Positions 6,365-13,775 of a DNA stretch of 13,775 nt are shown one piece after another. Below the pieces are notes generated by a model. The model was not told the DNA's origin. It saw only the letters and a list, made by a program, of their open reading frames with translations, and ran no database searches. The number at the start of each line of letters is the position of its first letter. The stretch's first letter is position 1. The stretch is from Deltaproteobacteria bacterium. GTDB taxonomy: Bacteria; Desulfobacterota; Syntrophia; Syntrophales; UBA5619. Position numbers and translations under genes: made by a program. Location of the stretch: the NCBI GenBank assembly GCA_023487865.1, contig JAMDBG010000107.1, positions 1 to 13,775 of the forward strand. Reading direction: 5' to 3'.

Positions 6365-9300
6365 GTGAGCCATGGATCTGGATTAGAAATGGAACATAGT
6401 AAGCACAAAATGGACACCGAAACTACGACTTCAATTCCCTCTTCCGTCTCTCAAGAAGAACTTACAAGAAATATGGCGGATAATACACCTCTTTATAACA
6501 GCCGCATCATCAAAAACTATGTTGAGTATCTGAAAGTTAATTATCCGCATATCGATATATCTCCTCTTTTGAAGTATGCAAGCATTGAAACCTACCAGTT
6601 GGATGACGAGGGTCATTGGCTGACACAGAAGCAGGTGGATCGTTTTCACGAGATGCTTGCGAAAGAGATCGATAATCCCGGCATAGCAAGAGAAGTGGGA
6701 CGGTTTTCTGCCAACTCCCGAGCTTCCGGAGCCGTGAGACAGTACATTTTGGGCTTCTTAAGTCCCAAGACAGCTTATTCCGTAATAGAAAAAATACATC
6801 CAAATATCAGTCGGGCGGCTATCTTGAAGACCAAGCCCATTGGGGAAAATAAAATTGAGATGAAAGTATCGTTGATGCCCGATGTGGTGGAAAAACCATA
6901 CCAGTGTCTTAACCGGCTGGGTATGCTTGAAGCTGTAGCAAAAATCTTCACAAAGGAATTTGCCGATATAGATCATCCCGTCTGTCTTCATAAGGGTGGG
7001 GATTGTTGTCAGTACATCATATCTTGGAATAAAACACCCACATTTGTCTGGAAACTCATCCGCAATTATTCTGTTATCGTCAGCTTTGTTGCCAGCATTC
7101 TGTCTGTGAGTTTTTTATCGCCGGTATACTGGGACACTCTGGTTCTATCTTGCCTCCTCTTCATGATGGGAACGACTCTCTACGCTGAATATCGGGAAAA
7201 GAAAGATTTGATCGTCAAAATCCTCAGCCAGGGGGATGCGGCCGACCGTCTTATCGACCAGATCAACACCAGCTACAACAACACCCTCCTTGTCCAGGAG
7301 ATCGGACAGGCCACCTCCATGATCCTTGAGATCAATCAATTGCTCGCCTTCATCATGGAAGCCCTGGAGAAGCGTCTCGATTTCGACCGGGGAATGATCA
7401 TGTTGGCAAACCGGGAACAGACCCGTTTGGTGTACACCATCGGCTACGGATACAATCAGGAACATCGTGAATACTTGGAGAATATGGAGTTTCATCTGGA
7501 CAATCCCCATTCCCGGGGGGCATTCGTCCTTTCTTTCCGGAAACAGACGCCATTGCTGATAAACAATATCGAAGAAATAACAAAAGACTTTTCCCAGCGA
7601 AGCGTTGAATTTGCCAAAAAGATGGGGACCCATTCCTTTATCTGCGCCCCCATCGTCTTCAAGGGAGAATCCATGGGGGTTCTCGTCGTCGACAACATCC
7701 GCTCCAAACGGCTGCTCAGTCAGAGCGACATGAGCCTGCTGATGGGAATCGCCCCACAGATCGCGATCAGCATCAATAACGCCATGGCGTATCGGAAAAT
7801 CACGGAGAGTGAAAAAAAGTTCCGTTCCCTGAGTGAAAGCACCCCTGATATCATCTATACCACCGACACCCAAGGCGTTTTCACTTACGTCAATCCCGCC
7901 TGGGAGAGGATCCTGGGTTACAGCAGCGAAGAAGCCATAGGAAGACATTTCATCGATTTTGTCCCAAAGGACGAGATCCCGCAATATATCAGCATGTTCA
8001 AATCCATACGGGACGAGGGGATTACGGTCCGGGATCAGATCGGAACGCTCATCAATAAAGATGGGACGGACCGATTTTTCAGCATCAGCGGCGCCCCTGT
8101 CTTCGATTCGGAAGGCCGGATGACGGGTGTCGTAGGGACCTTCAAGGATGTCACCGAGCGAAAGCTTGCCGAGGTGAAACTGGAGAGGGAAAGGGCGTTC
8201 CTCCGACAGGTGATCGATGCAGTTCCCTCATTCATCTCGGTCAGGGACGCTGAGGGCAGATTCCAGTTGGCCAATAAATCTCTGGCAAAAGCCTGCGGGA
8301 CGACACCGGCTCACCTCATCGGCAAGACGATGACGGATTTCAATCCGAATGAAGAAGCGGTTTTGAAAACGCACGCCGACAATCTCGACGTGATCCGGAA
8401 CCGGAGGGAAAAATTCATTCCCGAAGAGATGTCCATCTATCCCGATCCTTCGGTGCGATGGCTTTCCGCCCATAAAGTCCCTCTGATCGATCAAGATAAT
8501 GTTTGCGGCAGGATTCTGACCGTGGGCACGAACATCACCCATATAAAGGAAGCTGAAGAGGAAAAGAAAAGACTTCAGAATCAGCTCATTCAGGTCCAGA
8601 AAATGGAGGCTGTCGGTACGCTTGCCGGCGGGGTCGCCCATGACTTCAACAACATCCTCATGGGTTTGCAGGGATACATCTCCATGTTGCTCTATGAGAT
8701 GAGTCCGGACCATCCGTACCGGACGAAGCTGGAAAACATGGAAAATTACGTCAATCGAGGCTCCGATCTGACAAGACAGCTCCTGGGATTTGCCAGAGGG
8801 GGGAAATACGATGTGAAGCCGACCAACATCAACGAACTCCTCGGGAAAAGCGCGGATCTGTTCGGCCGGACGCGGAAGGAGATCTCCATTTACAGAAGCT
8901 TTGCCGAAGATCCATGGACCGTGGGTGTCGATCAGGGGCAGATGGATCAGGTGTTCCTTAACCTCTTCATCAACGCTTCCCAGGCGATGCCCGGAGGGGG
9001 AGACCTCGATCTTCGAACGGAAAATGTCCTCTTCCGGGAAACGGATGAAAAACCGGTCGGTGTGGCCGCGGGCAGGTATCTCAGAATTACCGTGAGGGAT
9101 AATGGCGTGGGGATGGACGGCAAGACACTGGAGAGGATTTTCGAACCCTTCTTCACGACCAAACAGAAAGGAACGGGAACCGGTCTTGGTTTGGCCTCGG
9201 CCTATGGCATCATCAAAAACCACGGTGGCAGCATCCACGTCTTCAGCGAACCGGAAAAGGGAACCACCTTCCATATCTATCTTCCCGTGACGGATCAACA

Positions 9301-9745
9301 ACCGGTTGTCAGCCAGGAGAAAAAGGACGAAATCTTCACCGGCGGTGAAACCATTCTGGTTGTGGATGACGAACCGATCAATATTTCCGTCATGCAGGAG
9401 ATGTTGGAGATGCTTCACTATCGAGTGCTGCCGGCCGGAAGCGGTGAGGAAGCAGTTGCCATCTACATGGAAAAGCATCAGGCGATCGACATCGTCATCC
9501 TGGATATGGTCATGCCGGGAATCAGTGGGGGGCGGACATTCGACCTCCTGCGGGAAATCAATCCGGATGTCGGCGTGATCCTGGCCAGCGGTTACAGCGC
9601 CGAAGGGGAGGCGAGAAAGATTATCAACCGAGGCTGCTGGGGTTTTATCCAGAAACCTTTCAAGCTTCAGGAATTTTCCCGGAAAATCCGCGAGGTGCTG
9701 GACGACAATCGGGGCAGGCAAGCCAATGTCACAAACGCGGTATAG
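6365..9745 (+). CDS. Membrane hybrid histidine kinase (GAF-PAS-PAS-HK-receiver)
   Basis: Phosphorelay sensor kinase, 1126 residues. In order: N-terminal sensory module (about 40-222) ending in Cys-rich CLHKGGDCC (207-215); two membrane segments (about 235-251 and 256-273); short linker helix; GAF (about 315-472); PAS1 (482-600); PAS2 (610-730); HisKA with H759 in VAHDFNN; HATPase with N870, DNGVGM (912-917) and GTGTGLGL (936-943); C-terminal receiver with D1001/D1002, phospho-acceptor D1047 and K1097. All catalytic residues are present, so it should autophosphorylate and pass phosphate to its own receiver; the final output protein is not in the window. The N-terminal module resembles one I know at the front of other deltaproteobacterial sensor proteins; its ligand is unknown to me, and a V4R-like fold is a guess. 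An in-frame stop at 6359-6361 bounds the start; GTG 6365, ATG 6389 and ATG 6410 all lack a strong ribosome binding site. GC rises sharply after the membrane segments. Confidence 0.92.
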   Translation: MSHGSGLEMEHSKHKMDTETTTSIPSSVSQEELTRNMADNTPLYNSRIIKNYVEYLKVNYPHIDISPLLKYASIETYQLDDEGHWLTQKQVDRFHEMLAKEIDNPGIAREVGRFSANSRASGAVRQYILGFLSPKTAYSVIEKIHPNISRAAILKTKPIGENKIEMKVSLMPDVVEKPYQCLNRLGMLEAVAKIFTKEFADIDHPVCLHKGGDCCQYIISWNKTPTFVWKLIRNYSVIVSFVASILSVSFLSPVYWDTLVLSCLLFMMGTTLYAEYREKKDLIVKILSQGDAADRLIDQINTSYNNTLLVQEIGQATSMILEINQLLAFIMEALEKRLDFDRGMIMLANREQTRLVYTIGYGYNQEHREYLENMEFHLDNPHSRGAFVLSFRKQTPLLINNIEEITKDFSQRSVEFAKKMGTHSFICAPIVFKGESMGVLVVDNIRSKRLLSQSDMSLLMGIAPQIAISINNAMAYRKITESEKKFRSLSESTPDIIYTTDTQGVFTYVNPAWERILGYSSEEAIGRHFIDFVPKDEIPQYISMFKSIRDEGITVRDQIGTLINKDGTDRFFSISGAPVFDSEGRMTGVVGTFKDVTERKLAEVKLERERAFLRQVIDAVPSFISVRDAEGRFQLANKSLAKACGTTPAHLIGKTMTDFNPNEEAVLKTHADNLDVIRNRREKFIPEEMSIYPDPSVRWLSAHKVPLIDQDNVCGRILTVGTNITHIKEAEEEKKRLQNQLIQVQKMEAVGTLAGGVAHDFNNILMGLQGYISMLLYEMSPDHPYRTKLENMENYVNRGSDLTRQLLGFARGGKYDVKPTNINELLGKSADLFGRTRKEISIYRSFAEDPWTVGVDQGQMDQVFLNLFINASQAMPGGGDLDLRTENVLFRETDEKPVGVAAGRYLRITVRDNGVGMDGKTLERIFEPFFTTKQKGTGTGLGLASAYGIIKNHGGSIHVFSEPEKGTTFHIYLPVTDQQPVVSQEKKDEIFTGGETILVVDDEPINISVMQEMLEMLHYRVLPAGSGEEAVAIYMEKHQAIDIVILDMVMPGISGGRTFDLLREINPDVGVILASGYSAEGEARKIINRGCWGFIQKPFKLQEFSRKIREVLDDNRGRQANVTNAV

Positions 9746-9822
9746 CGGCCTTTCATACCTGTTTGATGACGAAACGGTCCTGGCGGCGGAGGGCAGGGCG
9801 GAATTCTGAAGCCATCCGGTTT

Positions 9823-11904
9823 TTACTCCAGCTTGATTCGGTACGTGCGTGCAAGATACCTCATGTAAGCGTTCCCATGTTGGACGTCCAGAATCCACAG
9901 GTAGTATGCCTTTTCGTCATGCAGGCCATTTTTTTTCGCATAGGTGCTTGGATAAATCATCAAGGGAACGGATTTTACCCCGGAGGCCTTCGTCAGATTG
10001 CCAACAGCCGCAATAATGACTTCCGGGGGTGTCTTGGGATCGATGACGAGCACCTTGAAGCCGTTCAACAGATCCGATAAATTAATGGCAATGTCGGATT
10101 CTTCGGCGATGATCACCGCTTTCAGATCTCCGCTGCTGCGCAATGCCAAGGGCCTCCACCGCCTGATGAAACCCAGTCCGGCATAGACTTTTTCAAGGGA
10201 TTCCTCCTGCGGACGATGATCCAGGCTTAACATGTCCCAAAGAAGTCCCCCGGAGTGATGGTTATAGAACTGTTTTAATTCCCACAGGTCCGAGGCGGAG
10301 CACTCCTGCAACGACCATCCGCCGGGAAGCGGCGCCGGCTGTGTTTCAGCTTCATAGGTATGGTAGCTGAACAGATCAAGAGAGGTGACCTTTGCGTCAT
10401 TTTGTTCTTGCGTAAAATTCGTGTAAACCTGTTCATTGAACTTATTTTCCGGACGGATATAACAAAAGGCATAATCCATGTGCGCGGAGGGCAGCAGGTG
10501 CGCGCCGTTCAAATAGAGGATCAGTTGTTTAATGACAATGAATCCCGTATATTTATCATTCATCGGCCGGGCGGCGTGATGATGTATCATCCAGGCGTTG
10601 TCATAGGCCCTGAGCAGAGAAACATGGCTGTAGATACGACCGTTTTTTTGATAGGTGAAATGTTTTACGATTTCCGGGGCATCTCCGTAGATTTTTTGAT
10701 AGGTCTCCTGGAACGCTTCCCGAAATGACTCGATGTGCCCGTATTTTGCAGGATACATAAAATTGGTGTCAAAAAATAGGTCCCAAAGCTCATCGAGATT
10801 GATCTCATCGGTCATGCCCTGACCCGCGCCGGGGATGCTATCAAGTAATTTGTTCAAGTGATTATAGTTTTTTAAATCCATATCCAGGATTGCCATGCCA
10901 AAACGGATGGTCGTTTCTACTTTCTGATAAATCACCTGCACCTTACAGTGAATCTTGAGAATACCGGCATAGGTAATGGTCATGTCGGGGATGATGAGTC
11001 CCGGCATCAGGACCGCCTCTTCAGGTTTATCGCAAACGGAAAAACCGGATGTGGAAATATTGAAAATCTCACGCTGCACGATCTTTTTCATAAATGGGTG
11101 TTCAAATACGGCATACAAAGGCGGTGAGGTCTGCCGGCGGGGATTCCGTAAAACCTTTGCCTTAAAGCGTTGTATCTGATCCTGTATGGGGGCCACGACG
11201 ATCTCCCGACTTCGGCCATCTTGCTTCTGATACATACAACTGCAATTACCCGAATAAAAAACATTTTTGCCGTCAGACAGACGGATGGTGACCGGCGCCT
11301 CGACGTTGAACCAGTTAAACGAAGAGAGCGGGGCCGGTTGAACGCGGAGGCGAAAGGTCTGGGGATTGAAATCCATTAAATCTCCCACCGCCTGAAAACC
11401 GCTTTGCCACAATTCCGTTTTGACATCATGACAGGCAAAGCGCGGGCTTTGTCGTTTGCTGATCACAAGACTCGTTTCCGGCAGTGTAATGGTCAGTCCG
11501 GCGCCGTTCATCACGAGCATCTGAGCCGGGACGAGGATCACAGATTGATCATGGGATACAACCAGATATTGGAAATGGTAACGTTCCAGTTTGTAAGTGG
11601 CGTAGGCCTGATCCCAGTGACAGATCAATTCATCGCCCAAACAGGGTTTCGGATGGACCTTGACCAGTATCCCCTCTTCATACAGGGGATGGTTAAGGAG
11701 GGCGTAGATATGATTTCCTTTAAAATGCAGATAATTGAGTATATTGGTCAGTTTCTTCTTGTCTATATTCCCTGCGGAAGCCAAGGCGCTGATCAGGTCA
11801 TTGTGACGGAACATCCAGGGCGGCAACGTTACTTCTTCACTCTGGCGGCCTTCCAGACGAGTCATTTTACCGATGGCGCCTTGATCCATCTCGTGATCAT
11901 CCAT
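9823..11904 (-). CDS. Double PilZ / GNAT-like acyltransferase protein
   Basis: A 693-residue cytosolic protein with no membrane segment. Two PilZ domains: the first (about 148-245) has RQSPR (151-155) but a degenerate second motif (DFNPQT); the second (about 250-350) has both cyclic-di-GMP-binding signatures, RNPRR (253-257) and N282-x-S284-x-x-G287. The region before the first PilZ (about 35-147) may be a YcgR-N-like or other adaptor fold. After residue 365 the chain resembles GNAT/FemAB-type acyltransferase folds, possibly twice (about 368-520 and 528-693), although no clear acetyl-CoA pyrophosphate loop can be read. The likely role is an acyltransferase or binding protein gated by cyclic-di-GMP. 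ATG 11904 has AAGGA about 13 bases upstream, so the start could also be the Met at residue 6 or 14. The gene converges with the kinase gene, 77 bases apart. PilZ call is solid; acyltransferase call is moderate. Confidence 0.78.
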   Translation of the reverse strand: MDDHEMDQGAIGKMTRLEGRQSEEVTLPPWMFRHNDLISALASAGNIDKKKLTNILNYLHFKGNHIYALLNHPLYEEGILVKVHPKPCLGDELICHWDQAYATYKLERYHFQYLVVSHDQSVILVPAQMLVMNGAGLTITLPETSLVISKRQSPRFACHDVKTELWQSGFQAVGDLMDFNPQTFRLRVQPAPLSSFNWFNVEAPVTIRLSDGKNVFYSGNCSCMYQKQDGRSREIVVAPIQDQIQRFKAKVLRNPRRQTSPPLYAVFEHPFMKKIVQREIFNISTSGFSVCDKPEEAVLMPGLIIPDMTITYAGILKIHCKVQVIYQKVETTIRFGMAILDMDLKNYNHLNKLLDSIPGAGQGMTDEINLDELWDLFFDTNFMYPAKYGHIESFREAFQETYQKIYGDAPEIVKHFTYQKNGRIYSHVSLLRAYDNAWMIHHHAARPMNDKYTGFIVIKQLILYLNGAHLLPSAHMDYAFCYIRPENKFNEQVYTNFTQEQNDAKVTSLDLFSYHTYEAETQPAPLPGGWSLQECSASDLWELKQFYNHHSGGLLWDMLSLDHRPQEESLEKVYAGLGFIRRWRPLALRSSGDLKAVIIAEESDIAINLSDLLNGFKVLVIDPKTPPEVIIAAVGNLTKASGVKSVPLMIYPSTYAKKNGLHDEKAYYLWILDVQHGNAYMRYLARTYRIKLE

Positions 11905-12101
11905 TTTAGGTATGAAATCCTTAGAAATAAAAAAAGACTGCGTGGCTTTGAGCTATACGCGCCGATCGAATCCTTATCCAAGTAAAAAGATGAGAAACCT
12001 GGACAAACCTTTATAAGCGTATGATCTGAAAAGAACTTATCTTTATTGGGGCAGAGGATAAGTAAAGCGTCCCGGGTTGTCAAGGAGATTTTCGTTCGGA
12101 T
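11905..12101. other. Intergenic leader region, no gene seen
   Basis: The 197-base gap between the PilZ and adaptor genes, AT-rich in part, carries the candidate minus-strand promoter at 12055-12083. I see no convincing small gene, riboswitch or hairpin-plus-T-run terminator on either strand. Confidence 0.4.
12055..12083 (-). promoter_or_regulatory. Candidate sigma-70 promoter for the PilZ gene
   Basis: On the minus strand TTGACA (12083-12078), a 17-base spacer, then TATCCT (12060-12055). It lies in the 197-base gap after the adaptor gene and points toward the PilZ gene, leaving a leader of roughly 145 bases. The long leader holds no structure I could recognise, and the rest of the gap shows no clear terminator for the adaptor gene. 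Confidence 0.45.
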
Positions 12102-13310
12102 TTACTCTCTCGGCCGGATACGCGTGCCATCGCCGATGGCAGCGTCGGGATGGGCAATCACCCGGTCTTTCTCCCTCAGTCCGGAAACGATCTCCGCCGA
12201 CAAACCATTTCTTTGACCGACCACTACCCTGCGATGCCTTGCCTTCCCATTGTCTTCAACAAACACCGCCCACGCTTGTTCCTTGCCCGAACGGAACAGG
12301 GCACCGGCCGGGACTTGGAGAATGTCTTTACCCTCCCAGACAATAAAGTGCGCTTCAAGGCGGAAACCATCACCCAGTGCACGCCATGATTCCGGAGGCG
12401 ATGTGATATCGGCAATGACCAGGACCCTCTGTTCCTCCACGCCCAGACTCGACACCTTCGTAAATCCCGCCGGCTCAACAACCCGTACAGTTCCCGTCAG
12501 CGTCCCCTCGCCGCCCCACCGCTTGAACAGCACCGTCATCCCCTTTTTCATCTTGACCGCATCCGAAGAAAGGACCTCGATGCGGACCTCAAGATTTTTT
12601 AAGTCGCCGATATCCAGCAGAGGCTCTCCCATATGGACGGCGCCTTCACTTTCACGGTGGATTCTAAACACAGCGCCATCGACCGGAGATGCAATATAGA
12701 TGGTATCGTGTTTTTTGGTTTTCCCGCTGCCGGAAAAATTCCGAAGGGTCGATTTAATTCGCTCCAGCTCGGAGCGAGATGCATCAGCGGCGGCCTTCGC
12801 CGAACGTTGACCTGACCGAGCCTTTTTCGCCTCTGCTTCGGTCAGATCCAATTGATCTTTTGCAATGGATCGTTTCGCATACAAATTCCTGATCCGTTCC
12901 AATCGCTTCTCAATGTAATCGGCATCAGCCGTTGCCGCACGCTCTTTTTCCATCGCCGCCTCAAGCCCGGCCTGTGCCGCAGCAACGGCCGCTTCGGCTT
13001 CCGCGCGGCTTCGGGGATCAAGGGCCTGTGACGGCAATGGTTCCAGAGCCGCAAGGATTTGTCCCTTTCGAACCGAATCCCCCACCTTCACATCGATCCG
13101 CCGCATATACCCGGCTGTCGCCGCCGAAAGAACAAACCGCTCTTTCAATCGGGTGCGCCCCTCTTCTTCAATCGTCACCTGCAGCGAACCCCGGGAGACA
13201 GCGACAAGATCCACCTCCTGCGTTTTGGGCAGGAAGCCGTAAACCGTCGCCAGGACGACAACCAAAACAATGACGACGACAATCCATTTTCTGCGGGTCG
13301 CGCTCTTCAT
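12102..13310 (-). CDS. HlyD/MacA-family periplasmic adaptor protein
   Basis: Membrane fusion protein that links an inner-membrane transporter to the periplasm or an outer-membrane channel. A single N-terminal membrane anchor (residues about 8-27) follows a basic stretch. A biotinyl-lipoyl-like half motif (AGYMRRIDVKVGDSVRKGQ, 66-84) and its partner (ASPVDGAVFRIHRESEGAV, 207-225) flank a helical coiled-coil hairpin (about 100-190). Beta-barrel and membrane-proximal domains make up the rest. No lipobox is visible, so it is anchored by the helix. At 402 residues it is complete. ATG 13310 follows AGGGAG with 7 intervening bases. The gene starts 4 bases after the stop of the upstream permease gene, so the two are one operon and surely one transporter. 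Exported substrate is unknown. Confidence 0.92.
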   Translation of the reverse strand: MKSATRRKWIVVVIVLVVVLATVYGFLPKTQEVDLVAVSRGSLQVTIEEEGRTRLKERFVLSAATAGYMRRIDVKVGDSVRKGQILAALEPLPSQALDPRSRAEAEAAVAAAQAGLEAAMEKERAATADADYIEKRLERIRNLYAKRSIAKDQLDLTEAEAKKARSGQRSAKAAADASRSELERIKSTLRNFSGSGKTKKHDTIYIASPVDGAVFRIHRESEGAVHMGEPLLDIGDLKNLEVRIEVLSSDAVKMKKGMTVLFKRWGGEGTLTGTVRVVEPAGFTKVSSLGVEEQRVLVIADITSPPESWRALGDGFRLEAHFIVWEGKDILQVPAGALFRSGKEQAWAVFVEDNGKARHRRVVVGQRNGLSAEIVSGLREKDRVIAHPDAAIGDGTRIRPRE

Positions 13311-13314
13311 GAAG

Positions 13315-13775
13315 CTACTCCCTGGTTTTTAAGACTTCCACAAGATCAAGGTGATCCAGTTTACTGCGGACCATCAACCCCGATACCGAGGCCGATGCCA
13401 GAACCACCGCTGCAGCCAGAGCATACGTCCTTTGCTCTATCACCAGCGGCACCCGGAAAAGATCGGATGCAAGGGCTTGCGCAATATACGCACAGAGCCA
13501 GTATCCGATGAGAAAACCCAGAGGAATGGCGATGACCGTAATCAGGCCCAGTTCCCCCAGCAGGATGTAAGAAATTTCACCCCGCGTGTAGCCCAGCACG
13601 CGCAGGCTGGAGAGCTCCCGGCTCCGCTCAGAAAAGGCGATCCTGGCGCTATTATAAACGACGCCGAAGGAGATGAAGCATGCCATCAATGTAGCAATAA
13701 ACGTGAAAAAAAGCATCCCCTTGGCCTGCACATCATGGAAATTGCGGATTTCAATTCTTGGGATCGCCATTGCCT
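13315..13775 (-). CDS. FtsX/MacB-type ABC transporter permease (partial, C-terminal part)
   Basis: C-terminal 150 or so residues of an ABC permease; the frame runs through the right edge, so the rest is outside the window. Visible: three membrane segments (about 18-42, 67-95 and 115-133, counted from the Met at 13770) and the family signature ERSRELSSLRVLGYTRGEI (48-66), the coupling-helix region that contacts the ATPase. It transfers ATP-driven motion to export or mechanical work with the downstream adaptor; an ATPase gene should lie upstream, outside the window. The apparent start at 13770 is internal. Its last codons contain the ribosome binding site of the adaptor gene. Confidence 0.88.
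   Translation of the reverse strand, partial: AMAIPRIEIRNFHDVQAKGMLFFTFIATLMACFISFGVVYNSARIAFSERSRELSSLRVLGYTRGEISYILLGELGLITVIAIPLGFLIGYWLCAYIAQALASDLFRVPLVIEQRTYALAAAVVLASASVSGLMVRSKLDHLDLVEVLKTRE
13318..13323 (-). promoter_or_regulatory. Ribosome binding site of adaptor gene inside permease gene
   Basis: AGGGAG on the minus strand, made of the last codons of the permease gene just before its TAG stop, and 7 bases from ATG 13310. The layout fits translational coupling. Confidence 0.7.

Noticed and set aside
9746..9822. Possible bidirectional terminator between the converging kinase and PilZ genes
   Set aside because: I looked for a stem with flanking T/A runs and found none that is convincing; only a short TTTTT at the right end.
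8228..9898. Long 556-codon frame on the minus strand across the kinase gene
   Set aside because: A shadow of the GC-rich kinase core: the kinase motifs on the other strand are complete, while this frame shows no recognisable domain.

Overview
The window looks like a piece of an anaerobic, syntrophic or sulfate-reducing deltaproteobacterial chromosome (Syntrophus/Desulfobacterota type). That placement is an inference. It rests on an ADP-forming acyl-CoA synthetase, a cobalamin-binding radical SAM enzyme, a large PAS/GAF hybrid kinase with an N-terminal module I associate with deltaproteobacteria, and a PilZ-regulator-like protein. No rRNA, tRNA, CRISPR array or insertion sequence is visible. 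The window is gene-dense and no gene-free stretch exceeds 200 bases.

Left part (1-4702, + strand): a 5'-truncated ADP-forming acyl-CoA synthetase alpha-type protein, a family-2 O-methyltransferase, and a 681-residue fusion of a muconate-lactonizing-type enolase-superfamily domain to an alpha/beta hydrolase whose nucleophile position is Cys instead of Ser. Middle (4831-9745, + strand): a B12-binding radical SAM enzyme with a TTG start, then a 1126-residue hybrid histidine kinase (sensory module, two membrane segments, GAF, two PAS, HisKA, HATPase, receiver). Right part (- strand): a protein with two PilZ domains joined to a GNAT-like acyltransferase region, then further right a periplasmic adaptor (HlyD/MacA family) translationally coupled to an FtsX/MacB-type ABC permease that runs off the window edge.

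Base composition is uneven. Hand counts on sampled 60-base lines give roughly 50-75% GC in the methyltransferase, about 47% in the fusion gene, 25-58% (mostly around 40%) in the radical SAM gene, 32-47% in the first third of the kinase, and 52-60% in the rest of the kinase.

Working together: the methyltransferase, enolase-hydrolase fusion and B12 radical SAM enzyme are co-directional and could be a small uncharacterised pathway that builds or modifies a small molecule. The kinase next to it may be independent or may sense a related signal. The adaptor and permease form an efflux or lipid/peptide export unit. The PilZ protein links to cyclic-di-GMP. The best candidate for something new is the fusion enzyme with its Cys nucleophile in its methyltransferase/radical SAM setting; the second is the PilZ-acyltransferase protein.
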